Source: Chloroflexota bacterium (lineage in GTDB: Bacteria > Chloroflexota > Anaerolineae > Promineifilales > Promineifilaceae). From it: 45,316 nucleotides of DNA. The stretch's first letter is position 1. Each line of letters opens with the position of its first letter. Of the stretch, positions 33,548-41,027 are shown piece after piece. The position numbers were made by a program, and so were the translations under genes. Below the pieces are notes generated by a model. The model searched no databases. It was not told the origin of the DNA and saw only the letters and a list, made by a program, of their open reading frames with translations. Where the stretch lies: NCBI GenBank assembly GCA_017993775.1, contig JAGOMA010000043.1, positions 1 through 45,316 on the forward strand, read 5' to 3'.

Positions 33548-33614
33548 ATTCGTGACCGGAGTACGGACTCGAGGCGGTTGCGTTTTTACTCATTCGGCCT
33601 AAAATTCTCTCCCT

Positions 33615-34388
33615 ATGCCAACGCCGTTTATGCATTTACACATGGCGGAACAGCTTCGTTCTGCAGCCGAGAGCCGATTTGGGCGCGACGGCCGTCTCCC
33701 GCTTCTTTTGGCGCAGCAGTGGCCTGCCTTTTACCTGGGCAGCGTGGCCGCCGACTGCCAGGATTTGGCCGGTATCCCACGTACGGCAACCCATTTTTAT
33801 AATATCCCGCCCGACCCCGATAATCAGGCTTATCCGCGCATGCTGGCTGCTTACCCGGAGCTGGCCAACCCGGCGCGGATGTCGCCCGATCAGGCGGTTT
33901 TTGTGGCCGCGTACAGCATCCACCTGATGGTGGATCTGGTATGGTTCCGCGATATTTTGCTGCCCTTTTTTGTCGATCGGCCAGATTGGCGCGATGGCTA
34001 TGAGCGGCGGCATCTGGTTCACAATATCGTGTTGACGTATCTGGACCATCGGGCGTATGAGGCGCTGCCGGAAACGGCCGTAGCCACTCTGGCTGCCGCG
34101 CAGCCCGACCATTGGCTGCCTTTTGTGGGTGATGAGGTGCTGGTTGCCTGGCGAGACCGGCTGACAGCCCAGTTAGCGCCGGAGGGCGCTCTGGAGACCA
34201 TTGGCGTGTACGCCCATCGTCTGCACATGTCGCCGGCCGAATTTGCCGCCAGTTTGCACGATCCGGTGTGGATGGCCGAACAGGTATTCACCGTAGTGCC
34301 AATCGCGGAAGTGCAGGCGAGGTTGGATACGGCCGTGTTGTCTGGCCTGGATATCATGACCCGTTATTTCAACTTGGATGATGCGTAA
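33615..34388 (+). CDS. Zinc-dependent phospholipase C-like protein (257 aa)
   Basis: Starts MPTPFMHLHMAEQL; the ribosome site is weak. The pattern resembles the zinc phospholipase C/S1-P1-type domain seen in many uncharacterised bacterial proteins: an early His-rich start, FYLGSVAADCQDLAG, RTATHFYNIP, AVFVAAYSIHLMVDLVWFRD (His and Asp on one helix), RRHLVHNIVLTYLDHRAYEA and IGVYAHRLHMSP. Several His and Asp residues are placed to bind metals. No signal peptide. The family assignment is tentative and catalysis is not shown. Confidence 0.5.
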   Translation: MPTPFMHLHMAEQLRSAAESRFGRDGRLPLLLAQQWPAFYLGSVAADCQDLAGIPRTATHFYNIPPDPDNQAYPRMLAAYPELANPARMSPDQAVFVAAYSIHLMVDLVWFRDILLPFFVDRPDWRDGYERRHLVHNIVLTYLDHRAYEALPETAVATLAAAQPDHWLPFVGDEVLVAWRDRLTAQLAPEGALETIGVYAHRLHMSPAEFAASLHDPVWMAEQVFTVVPIAEVQARLDTAVLSGLDIMTRYFNLDDA

Positions 34389-34426
34389 CCTCTCTATTTA
34401 CGCCACTATTTCTGAAGGAAATTTCT

Positions 34427-36145
34427 ATGAATCACATTATTGAAGCACCAGTAAGAGAAACTGTTCAGGTTCGGCTCCCGGACGGACGGGCTTTTGATGG
34501 CCCCCTGGGGACGACAGTAGAAGCATTTTTATTAACGGCCGTGCCAGAGGCCATGACCCGCGATCACATCGTCGGGGTGTTGTGTGATGGTCATCTGCGC
34601 GAATTGGCCCAACCGCTCAATTCCGACGCCCACCTGGTGCCGTTGACCACGCGTGATCCGGACGGAGCGCGGATATATCGACGCTCGTTGAGCTTTCTGA
34701 TGATTGCGGCGGCGGCCGAAGTGTTTCCCGGCCAGGTGATTACCGTGCAGCATTCGATGCCATTTGGCGGTTATTACTGCGAGCGTGATGATAACACGCG
34801 GGTGACTTTGGAAGAACTGGACCACCTGCGCCGTCGAATGCGCGAATTGGTAGCCGCCGATCTGCCCATTGCCCGCGTTGTTTTGCCGCTGAATGAGGCG
34901 CTGCAAATTTTTCGCGCCAGCGGCGATATGGAAAAGGCAGATTTGTTTGCCAAACGGCGCAAAGATTACCTGACATTGTATGAATTAAACGGCGTTCGGG
35001 ATTATTTTCATGGGTTTATGGTTCCGCGCACGAGTTATTTGGATTTGTTTGAATTACGGCCGTACAACGATGGATTTATTTTGCAGTTTCCCCGGCGGCA
35101 TAACCCGGCGATTTTACAGCCGTTTGAAGATGAGCCGCGCCTGGCGCGCGTGTTCCAGGATTATGCAGATTGGTTGAGCATTGTAGGCGTGCCGAGTGTG
35201 TCGTCGTTGAATAACGCGCTGCGAAACGGCCGTACTCAGGAAGTCATCCTCGTCGCCGAAGCGTTCCACCAGCGCCAGCTTTCCGCCATCGCCGCAGCCA
35301 TCGCCGAACGCCGTCCGGCGGTTAAACTGGTCATGATCTCCGGACCAACTTCCTCTGGCAAAACCACCTTCAGCAAACGGCTGGCTGTGCAGCTTCTGGC
35401 TCAGGGCATTTATCCCGTCACCATTGGCATGGACAACTACTTTGTCAATCGGGATGACACCCCCCGCGACGCCAAAGGCGATTATGACTTCGAAGCGTTG
35501 GAAGCGGTGGACGTGCCCTTATTCCAACAGCACCTGCACCAACTTTTGGCCGGTGAAACCATCACCCAGCCGGTGTATAACTTTTATACCGGCAGCCGCG
35601 AATGGGGCGACAAGCTGAAAATTGGCTCTGATCACGTCATCATCATCGAGGGGATACACGGACTAAATCCTAGACTGGTTGAAGGCATTGTGCCAGAGGC
35701 GATGTATCGCATCTTCATCTCGGCGCTGACGCAGTTGAATCTGGACAAACACAACCGGGTGCCTACAACAGATACCCGCCTGCTGCGGCGCATTGTGCGC
35801 GATGCGGCCCATCGCGGGTACACCGCCGCCGATACCATCAGCCGTTGGGCGAGCGTGCGCCGTGGCGAGCGATTGTACATTTTCCCCAATCAAAATAATG
35901 CGGACGTGTTTTTTAATTCGGCGCTGGTGTATGAATTGTCGGTGCTGAAGACGTTGGCGCAGCCTCTGCTGCTGCAAGTGGAGCCGGGCACGCCAGAGCG
36001 CATCGAGGCGAACCGGTTGTTGGCCTTTTTGCAATGGTTTGAGCCGGTTCCTGGGGACGCCTTGAATTTTATCGCCAGCGATTCCATTTTGCGCGAATTT
36101 ATCGGCGGTTCGATTATGGATGATTTTGAGCCGTGGGAGCGTTAA
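34427..36145 (+). CDS. TGS-domain nucleoside (uridine-type) kinase fusion (572 aa)
   Basis: Three parts: a TGS domain (about 11-75, VQVRLPDGRAFDGPLGTT), a threonyl-tRNA-synthetase-like second additional domain (about 80-200, VQHSMPFGGYYCERDDNTRV, TLEELDHLRRRMRELVAADL), and a P-loop kinase of the uridine kinase/phosphoribulokinase family (about 295-500) with Walker A GPTSSGKTT (306-314) and TIGMDNYFVNRDDTPRD plus VIIIEGIHGLNP. The combination occurs in various bacteria and is poorly characterised. TGS may bind a nucleotide or RNA as regulator, with the kinase phosphorylating a nucleoside. The tRNA-synthetase core is absent. Ends in a heptamer-phased hairpin shared with sdhB. Confidence 0.88.
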   Translation: MNHIIEAPVRETVQVRLPDGRAFDGPLGTTVEAFLLTAVPEAMTRDHIVGVLCDGHLRELAQPLNSDAHLVPLTTRDPDGARIYRRSLSFLMIAAAAEVFPGQVITVQHSMPFGGYYCERDDNTRVTLEELDHLRRRMRELVAADLPIARVVLPLNEALQIFRASGDMEKADLFAKRRKDYLTLYELNGVRDYFHGFMVPRTSYLDLFELRPYNDGFILQFPRRHNPAILQPFEDEPRLARVFQDYADWLSIVGVPSVSSLNNALRNGRTQEVILVAEAFHQRQLSAIAAAIAERRPAVKLVMISGPTSSGKTTFSKRLAVQLLAQGIYPVTIGMDNYFVNRDDTPRDAKGDYDFEALEAVDVPLFQQHLHQLLAGETITQPVYNFYTGSREWGDKLKIGSDHVIIIEGIHGLNPRLVEGIVPEAMYRIFISALTQLNLDKHNRVPTTDTRLLRRIVRDAAHRGYTAADTISRWASVRRGERLYIFPNQNNADVFFNSALVYELSVLKTLAQPLLLQVEPGTPERIEANRLLAFLQWFEPVPGDALNFIASDSILREFIGGSIMDDFEPWER

Positions 36146-36154
36146 AGGGGTTGG

Positions 36155-36217
36155 GTAATCCGTAATCCGTAATCCGTGTTCCGAGACACGGAACACGGAT
36201 TACGGATTACGGAAAAC
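36155..36217. terminator. Heptamer-phased hairpin between convergent genes
   Basis: Nine heptamers in perfect phase (GTAATCC three times, GTGTTCC, GAGACAC, GGAACAC, GGATTAC twice, GGAAAAC) form perfect 24-bp arms, 36160-36183 and 36189-36212, with a 5-nt loop. The element lies between the stops of the kinase (36145, plus) and sdhB (36219, minus), where it can act as a bidirectional transcription barrier. No strong T-tract. Confidence 0.75.
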
Positions 36218-36218
36218 A

Positions 36219-36941
36219 TTAAATCTCGCCGGTTGCCAAAACTTTTTTCACTTCAGCAATGGCTTTGGTGACTTCGATTTCACGGGGGCAGGCGCTTGTG
36301 CAGTTGAAGTTGGTGCGGCAGCGCCAGACGCCAAAGGTGTCGCCGACCACTTTCAGACGGTCGGCTGCGCCTTCGTCGCGGCTGTCGTAGATGAAGCGGT
36401 GGGCCTGAACGATGGCCGCCGGGCCGACGTATTTTTCGTTGGCCCAGAAGCTGGGGCAAGAGGTGGTGCAGCAGGCGCAGAGGATGCACTTGGTGGTGTC
36501 GTCGAAGCGGGCGCGGTCTTCCTGGGATTGGAGGCGTTCACGGCCGTCTGCCGGCGGCGGCGAATCGTTGATGAAATAAGGCAAAACCGAGCGATAATGT
36601 TCCATAAAGGGTTCCATATCGACGATAAGGTCTTTGATGACGCGCAGGCCTAAAATCGGCTCGATTTGGATGGTGGCGGCTGTGCCGCCGCTGCTCAACC
36701 GCGAGACGAGGGTTTTGCAGGCCAGGGCATTGGCCCCGTTGATGCGCAGGGCGTCGGAGCCGCACACGCCGTGAGCGCAGGAGCGGCGCAGCGCCAGGGT
36801 GCCATCAATTTCCCATTTCACGCGGTTTAGCAAATCCAGTACTGTGTCGTTTCTGCTGACATCGTCTAAAGTGTAGTCGCCCCACCAGGCTTTGCTGTCT
36901 TTTTCCGGATTAAACCGGCGGATGCGTAAGTTTACTTGCAT
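36219..36941 (-). CDS. sdhB: Succinate dehydrogenase iron-sulfur subunit (240 aa)
   Basis: ATG 36941 follows a CAGGAG ribosome site. The ferredoxin domain binds [2Fe-2S] through C55, C60, D63 and C75 (SCAHGVCGSDALRINGANAL), and the C-terminal domain carries C152, C155, C158 and C162 (KCILCACCTTSCP) plus C208, C214 and C218 for the [4Fe-4S] and [3Fe-4S] clusters. It passes electrons from SdhA to quinone. Last gene of the sdhCDAB operon, 59 bp after sdhA, with a nested hairpin in that gap. Confidence 0.96.
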   Translation of the reverse strand: MQVNLRIRRFNPEKDSKAWWGDYTLDDVSRNDTVLDLLNRVKWEIDGTLALRRSCAHGVCGSDALRINGANALACKTLVSRLSSGGTAATIQIEPILGLRVIKDLIVDMEPFMEHYRSVLPYFINDSPPPADGRERLQSQEDRARFDDTTKCILCACCTTSCPSFWANEKYVGPAAIVQAHRFIYDSRDEGAADRLKVVGDTFGVWRCRTNFNCTSACPREIEVTKAIAEVKKVLATGEI

Positions 36942-36961
36942 GATGTTCTCCTGAGATTGGG

Positions 36962-36999
36962 GATTGGAGGGTAGAGCCTTTGGCTCTTGGCTTCCAATC
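36962..36999 (-). promoter_or_regulatory. Nested hairpin in the sdhA-sdhB gap
   Basis: GATTGG (36962-36967) pairs with CCAATC (36994-36999), and inside it GAGCC (36974-36978) pairs with GGCTC (36982-36986). It is within a 59-bp intercistronic gap, has no T-run and could stabilise or attenuate the mRNA. Function inferred from position only. Confidence 0.35.
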
Positions 37000-37000
37000 T

Positions 37001-38785
37001 TTAGTAAACGCGCGGCTTGGGTACGTAACGGCCCAAAGTCACAGGTTTGTAATCCAGTTTGTATTCGCCTTCGCCTACTTTGTGGCAGAGTGTGTGTTTG
37101 AGCCATTCGACGTCGTCGCGCTCTGGGAAGTCGTCGCGGGCGTGACCGCCTCGGCTTTCTTTGCGGGCCAGGGCCGAAACGGCCGTTACCTCTGCCAATT
37201 CTAACAAGCAGCCTAATTCCCAGGCTTCCAACAGTTCGCTGTTGAAGATTTTGCCTTTGTCCTGAACGCCTACGTTTTGATATTCGGCGCGCAGTTCTTG
37301 AAGTTGGGCAACGGCCGTGCCAACAGTTTCATCCGTACGGAAAACGCTCACGCCTTCAGTCATTGTCGTTTGCATTCTGTTGCGTACATCGAACATCTTG
37401 GCGCTGCCCTGATTGTTGCGAATACGCTCGAATTCCGCGATAACCTCAGCCGCAGCGTTGGCTGGCAGGGGCAGCAATTCGGCTTCCTGGCAAAATTCCG
37501 CCATGTGTTTACCGGCGCGCCGCCCGAAGACAACCAGATCGGTTAACGAATTGGTTCCCAGTCGGTTGGCCCCATGCACGGAAACGCAAGCCGCTTCACC
37601 TGCGGCATACAGACCCGGCAAGACGGTGTTGGCAGCATCCAAAATCACGCGGCCTTCCACGTCAGTGGGAATGCCGCCCATGGCGTAGTGGGCCGTGGGT
37701 TGGACCGGCATTGGTTCTTGCACGGGATCGATGCCCAGATAAGTGCGCGTAAAATCGGCAATGTCCGGTAATTTGGCTTCGATGTCTTCGCGGGTGATGC
37801 GCCGTTTTTCGCCGTCTTTTTCAAAATAATGGTTGACGGTATCCGGCGTGATGTCCAGGTGGACGTAATTTTTGCCGTTGACGCCGTTGCCCGCTTTCAC
37901 TTCCAGGTAAATGGCGCGGCTGACGACATCGCGGCTGGCCAGGTCTTTGATGGTGGGCGCGTACTTCTCCATGAAGCGCTCGCCTTTGCCGTTGATGAGG
38001 ACGCCGCCTTCGCCGCGCACGCCTTCGGTGATGAGGATGCCCAGTTTGAAGATGCCGGTGGGATGGAATTGGAAGAATTCCATGTCTTCCATGGGGATGC
38101 CGCGCCGCAGGCAGATGGCTGCGCCATCGCCGGTGAGTGAGTGGGCGTTGGAGGTGACTTGCCAGCAGCGGCCCCAGCCGCCGGTGGCAAACATGACGGC
38201 TTTGCTTTGGAAGACGTGAAAGTCGCCGGTGGCGATTTCGATGGCCACGACGCCGCGCACGGTGTTGTCGACGCGAATCAGGTCGACGACGTGGTATTCA
38301 TCAAAGAAGTTGACTTTGTTTTTGATGCATTGCTGGTAGAGGGTTTGCAAAATCATATGGCCGGTGCGGTCGGCGGCGTGACAGGCTCGGGTGACGGGCT
38401 TTTTGGTGTCGTTGTTGGTGTGTCCGCCGAAGCGGCGTTGGGAGATACGGCCGTTTGGAAACCGATCAAATGGCAGCCCCATATGCTCCATTTCGATTAC
38501 TACGTCAATGGCATCCTGGCACAAAATATCGACCGCGTCCTGGTCGGCCAGGTAGTCGGAGCCTTTCACCGTATCGAAGGCATGCCATTCCCAATGATCT
38601 TCTTCTATGTTGCCCAGCGCCGCTCCTACGCCGCCCTGAGCGGCGCCCGTGTGCGATCTGGTTGGATACAGCTTAGACAGTACAGCCACGTTGGCGTTTC
38701 TGCTGGCATACAGAGCAGCCATTAGCCCTGCCCCGCCCGCGCCAACGATGACTGCATCGAAAGTGTGTGTTTTCACAGTGGCCAT
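37001..38785 (-). CDS. sdhA: Succinate dehydrogenase flavoprotein subunit (594 aa)
   Basis: ATG 38785 gives MATVKTHTFDAVIVGAGGAG, with the FAD-binding GAGGAGLMAAL at about 15-25 and the covalent-FAD histidine H45 in TRSHTGAAQGG. The active-site blocks are present: HPTGIFKLGILITEGVRGEGG, RFMEKYAPTIKDLASRDVVS, and the PTAHYAMGGIPT and GEAACVSVHGANRLGTNSL blocks near 400-465. It oxidises succinate to fumarate in the TCA cycle. It lies 11 bp after sdhD. Normal length, no gap. Three ACGGCCGT motifs. Confidence 0.97.
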   Translation of the reverse strand: MATVKTHTFDAVIVGAGGAGLMAALYASRNANVAVLSKLYPTRSHTGAAQGGVGAALGNIEEDHWEWHAFDTVKGSDYLADQDAVDILCQDAIDVVIEMEHMGLPFDRFPNGRISQRRFGGHTNNDTKKPVTRACHAADRTGHMILQTLYQQCIKNKVNFFDEYHVVDLIRVDNTVRGVVAIEIATGDFHVFQSKAVMFATGGWGRCWQVTSNAHSLTGDGAAICLRRGIPMEDMEFFQFHPTGIFKLGILITEGVRGEGGVLINGKGERFMEKYAPTIKDLASRDVVSRAIYLEVKAGNGVNGKNYVHLDITPDTVNHYFEKDGEKRRITREDIEAKLPDIADFTRTYLGIDPVQEPMPVQPTAHYAMGGIPTDVEGRVILDAANTVLPGLYAAGEAACVSVHGANRLGTNSLTDLVVFGRRAGKHMAEFCQEAELLPLPANAAAEVIAEFERIRNNQGSAKMFDVRNRMQTTMTEGVSVFRTDETVGTAVAQLQELRAEYQNVGVQDKGKIFNSELLEAWELGCLLELAEVTAVSALARKESRGGHARDDFPERDDVEWLKHTLCHKVGEGEYKLDYKPVTLGRYVPKPRVY

Positions 38786-38796
38786 CGTGTTAAACC

Positions 38797-39204
38797 TCAA
38801 TTTCCTAAAAAGGGCGCCGAGTCGAAACTGGCAATTGCAAAACCTGCCCAAAGGATGGTAATGGCGGCAAAAACGACCAAAATCGTATTGATGATTTTTA
38901 CCGTTCGCCGATTGTGGATGTAATCTTCCAAAACGTTGCGTAAACCGTTCATGCCGTGCATATAGGCAAAGGCCAGGAGCAGCATGTCGAAAACTTTCCA
39001 GCCCCACAGGTTCCAGCGCTCGGCCACAAACATAATGGTCAGATTAGAGGAACTGTTGAGGACGTGTTGAATCATCATGTGGCCCACGGCCAAAACAAGC
39101 AGAGCAATGCCGGACACCCGCATAAAAAGAAAAGCCCAGCGCTCGAGATTGGATTGGACCTGTACTTTTCGGTGTGTTACACCACTTACATTCGCTGTTG
39201 TCAT
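38797..39204 (-). CDS. sdhD: Succinate dehydrogenase membrane anchor, small subunit (135 aa)
   Basis: Three membrane helices (about 26-48, 70-92, 105-128). The candidate heme/quinone-site histidine H83 lies in FAYMHGMNGLRNVLEDY, the pattern shared with SdhC (YHAFNGIRISILDF); H42 and H46 are also in the membrane. It pairs with SdhC to hold heme b and the quinone pocket. Lies 21 bp after sdhC and 11 bp before sdhA. Confidence 0.85.
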   Translation of the reverse strand: MTTANVSGVTHRKVQVQSNLERWAFLFMRVSGIALLVLAVGHMMIQHVLNSSSNLTIMFVAERWNLWGWKVFDMLLLAFAYMHGMNGLRNVLEDYIHNRRTVKIINTILVVFAAITILWAGFAIASFDSAPFLGN

Positions 39205-39225
39205 ATCAGGCTCTCCTATAAATGA

Positions 39226-39675
39226 TTATCGGGGTGGATAGTCGCTGAGACGTGGGAACTGCATCCACGCATCGCCCATATGCTGCCAATGCTGAATCAT
39301 GGTTATAAACATAACGATGGCGATGGGGATGAAAATGATCAGAAAAAGTCCCCAGGTGATTTGGGTTGAGCGTTGTTGGTGCTTCCATAGTTCCGGTTTG
39401 AAATCCAGAATTGAGATGCGAATGCCATTGAAGGCATGATATAAAACGGCGGCCATCAAAGGAATTTCACCGATGGCGATTGGCGGCCATTTGAAAATAT
39501 CCACAAACCATTCATATAGATGGGGGTAAAAGTGGGCGTTGGCTGTGTCCCAGACATGGATCGTCAGGAAAAGCAGGATGGCTAAACCGGAAATACGGTG
39601 CGCCACCCAACTCCAATGACCACTTCGACCACGGTAACGAATGCTTTCGCGTATCGTTAGGGCAAGTGTTGACAT
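39226..39675 (-). CDS. sdhC: Succinate dehydrogenase cytochrome b subunit (149 aa)
   Basis: First gene of the operon, with an AAGGAG ribosome site ahead of ATG 39675. The SdhC pattern is seen: SGHWSWVAHRISGLAILLFL (HRxSG quinone-site motif, about 19-38), then the probable heme b ligand H80 in LYHAFNGIRISILDF, and a third helix at about 108-127. Two separate anchor genes with single heme ligands fit a quinone-reducing complex II. A TATAAT hexamer on the minus strand at 39797-39802 is a possible -10, without a convincing -35. Confidence 0.92.
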   Translation of the reverse strand: MSTLALTIRESIRYRGRSGHWSWVAHRISGLAILLFLTIHVWDTANAHFYPHLYEWFVDIFKWPPIAIGEIPLMAAVLYHAFNGIRISILDFKPELWKHQQRSTQITWGLFLIIFIPIAIVMFITMIQHWQHMGDAWMQFPRLSDYPPR

Positions 39676-39734
39676 AAAACTTTCTCCTTGTCTTCCGTAG
39701 TGGGCTAACTAAACAAATTTTGACCATTTTGGCT

Positions 39735-39763
39735 AATTGGACCAGTCTGCCGATTGGACAAAT
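39735..39763. repeat. Degenerate AGATTGGTCCAATC-family repeat upstream of sdhC
   Basis: ATTGGACCAGTCT (39735-39747) and GATTGGACAAAT (39752-39763) resemble the arm of the terminator at 20731-20761, here in direct rather than inverted order. The second runs into a palindrome GACAAATTTGTC. It is in the sdhC 5' region, so a regulatory function is possible, but similarity to the intergenic repeat family is the simpler reading. Confidence 0.4.
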
Positions 39764-39911
39764 TTGTCAAAATGTTGGTCGGGAAAGATTTTCTGGATTA
39801 TAGCACAGTTGCCAAAATGGGTAAGGAAGCGGCCGTATATAATCTTAGTATTTGTAGTATAATTTTGCCGGCTGCTTGATTTGATATCCGGCGATTGTTA
39901 AACTCTAGGTT

Positions 39912-41027
39912 ATGATACGTCCCTTTACCCTGCGCGATCTGACACTTGTGTACAGGTTAAGCGAGTACGCAGTTTCCCTACACACAGAATCCGCTCTGAC
40001 GCATAATTCTCATCCGGTACGTGATGCGCTGGTGAGTATGGTTAGCGGTGATTATCCGACATTGGTGTGGAAGTCGGATGGACGAAATGTGTCGGGGTTT
40101 ATTCAGCTGCAGGTACGAGAGGAATCGCCCCATGCGCATGTTTTTTATGTTGGGGCGACCCCGGCTGGGGTGACGGCGGCGGAAGGGGCGGATGTGGCGG
40201 CAAAGGGTGAAAATGGGGATGAGACGGCCGTTTCTCCCGCTATGCACACTGTCCATTCAGACCCGCCAGACCGCCACGGAAACCAGGCCGCGCAAAACGA
40301 AACCGTCTGGTTGGCGCTGTTGGATCAGGCTGTGGTGGAAATGGGCAATCGCGGCAAACACAGCCTGGTGGCCGAAGTCAGCGAAATTGGTTATGAACTG
40401 CCTATTCTGCGCCGCGCCGGGTTTGCCGTGTACACCCGGCAAGATATTTGGGTTTTAGAAAACGGAACCAGGAATCCGCCGCCACAGACGGCCGTATTGA
40501 GCCAACGCCAACCAACCGACGATTGGGACATTCAACTGCTTTACGCCAATACGGTGCCGCGGCTGGTGCAAATGGTGGAAACACTACCTCCTTTGACTAA
40601 CGGGGAAAGCTGGGTGCTGCGTGAAGAAGGGGAAGTAACAGCCTTCGTACACATTCAAAAAGGGCCACTGGCCTCCTGGCTGCGGCTCTTGATTCACCCC
40701 GATGCCGAATCAAGGGTGGACGAAATTGTGGCCGCTGCCCTGCACATCGCTAAACCGGCCATTGCCTGCCCGGTTTTCTGTTGTGTGCGGCGCTACCAGA
40801 GCTGGCTGCAAGGACCATTGAACCGCGCCGGATTTAGTTTGTGGGGCAGCCAGGCCGTGATGGTTCGGCATACCGTCAAACACCAACGAAAGCCGCTGGA
40901 AGAGCCAACGGCCGTACTAGAAGCGCAAGGTATCCCCGCATCAGCCCCCATGGTGCAGCCATACCGGCGCCTTAAACACAACGGAAAAACAAGCGTTCAT
41001 GACAGAACACGTACAAAAACAAGCTAG
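39912..41027 (+). CDS. GNAT-like protein of unknown substrate (371 aa)
   Basis: Opens MIRPFTLRDLTLVYRLSEYA, the typical first strand and helix of GNAT acyltransferases, with VSGFIQLQVREESPHAHVFY as core strands and a second related domain after about 190 (GESWVLREEGEVTAFVHIQK). The acyl-CoA loop (Q/RxxGxG/A) is not clear, so catalysis is uncertain. Residues about 84-120 are a low-complexity, GC-rich insertion (TPAGVTAAEGADVAAKGENG) around an ACGGCCGT motif. The last 29 bp overlap the R3H ATPase gene, implying coupling. Possible TATAAT at 39858-39863. Confidence 0.6.
   Translation: MIRPFTLRDLTLVYRLSEYAVSLHTESALTHNSHPVRDALVSMVSGDYPTLVWKSDGRNVSGFIQLQVREESPHAHVFYVGATPAGVTAAEGADVAAKGENGDETAVSPAMHTVHSDPPDRHGNQAAQNETVWLALLDQAVVEMGNRGKHSLVAEVSEIGYELPILRRAGFAVYTRQDIWVLENGTRNPPPQTAVLSQRQPTDDWDIQLLYANTVPRLVQMVETLPPLTNGESWVLREEGEVTAFVHIQKGPLASWLRLLIHPDAESRVDEIVAAALHIAKPAIACPVFCCVRRYQSWLQGPLNRAGFSLWGSQAVMVRHTVKHQRKPLEEPTAVLEAQGIPASAPMVQPYRRLKHNGKTSVHDRTRTKTS

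Noticed and set aside
39858..39863. TATAAT as the promoter of the GNAT-like gene
   Set aside because: No matching -35; the region is simply AT-rich, so I mention it in the gene entry but do not list it as a promoter.
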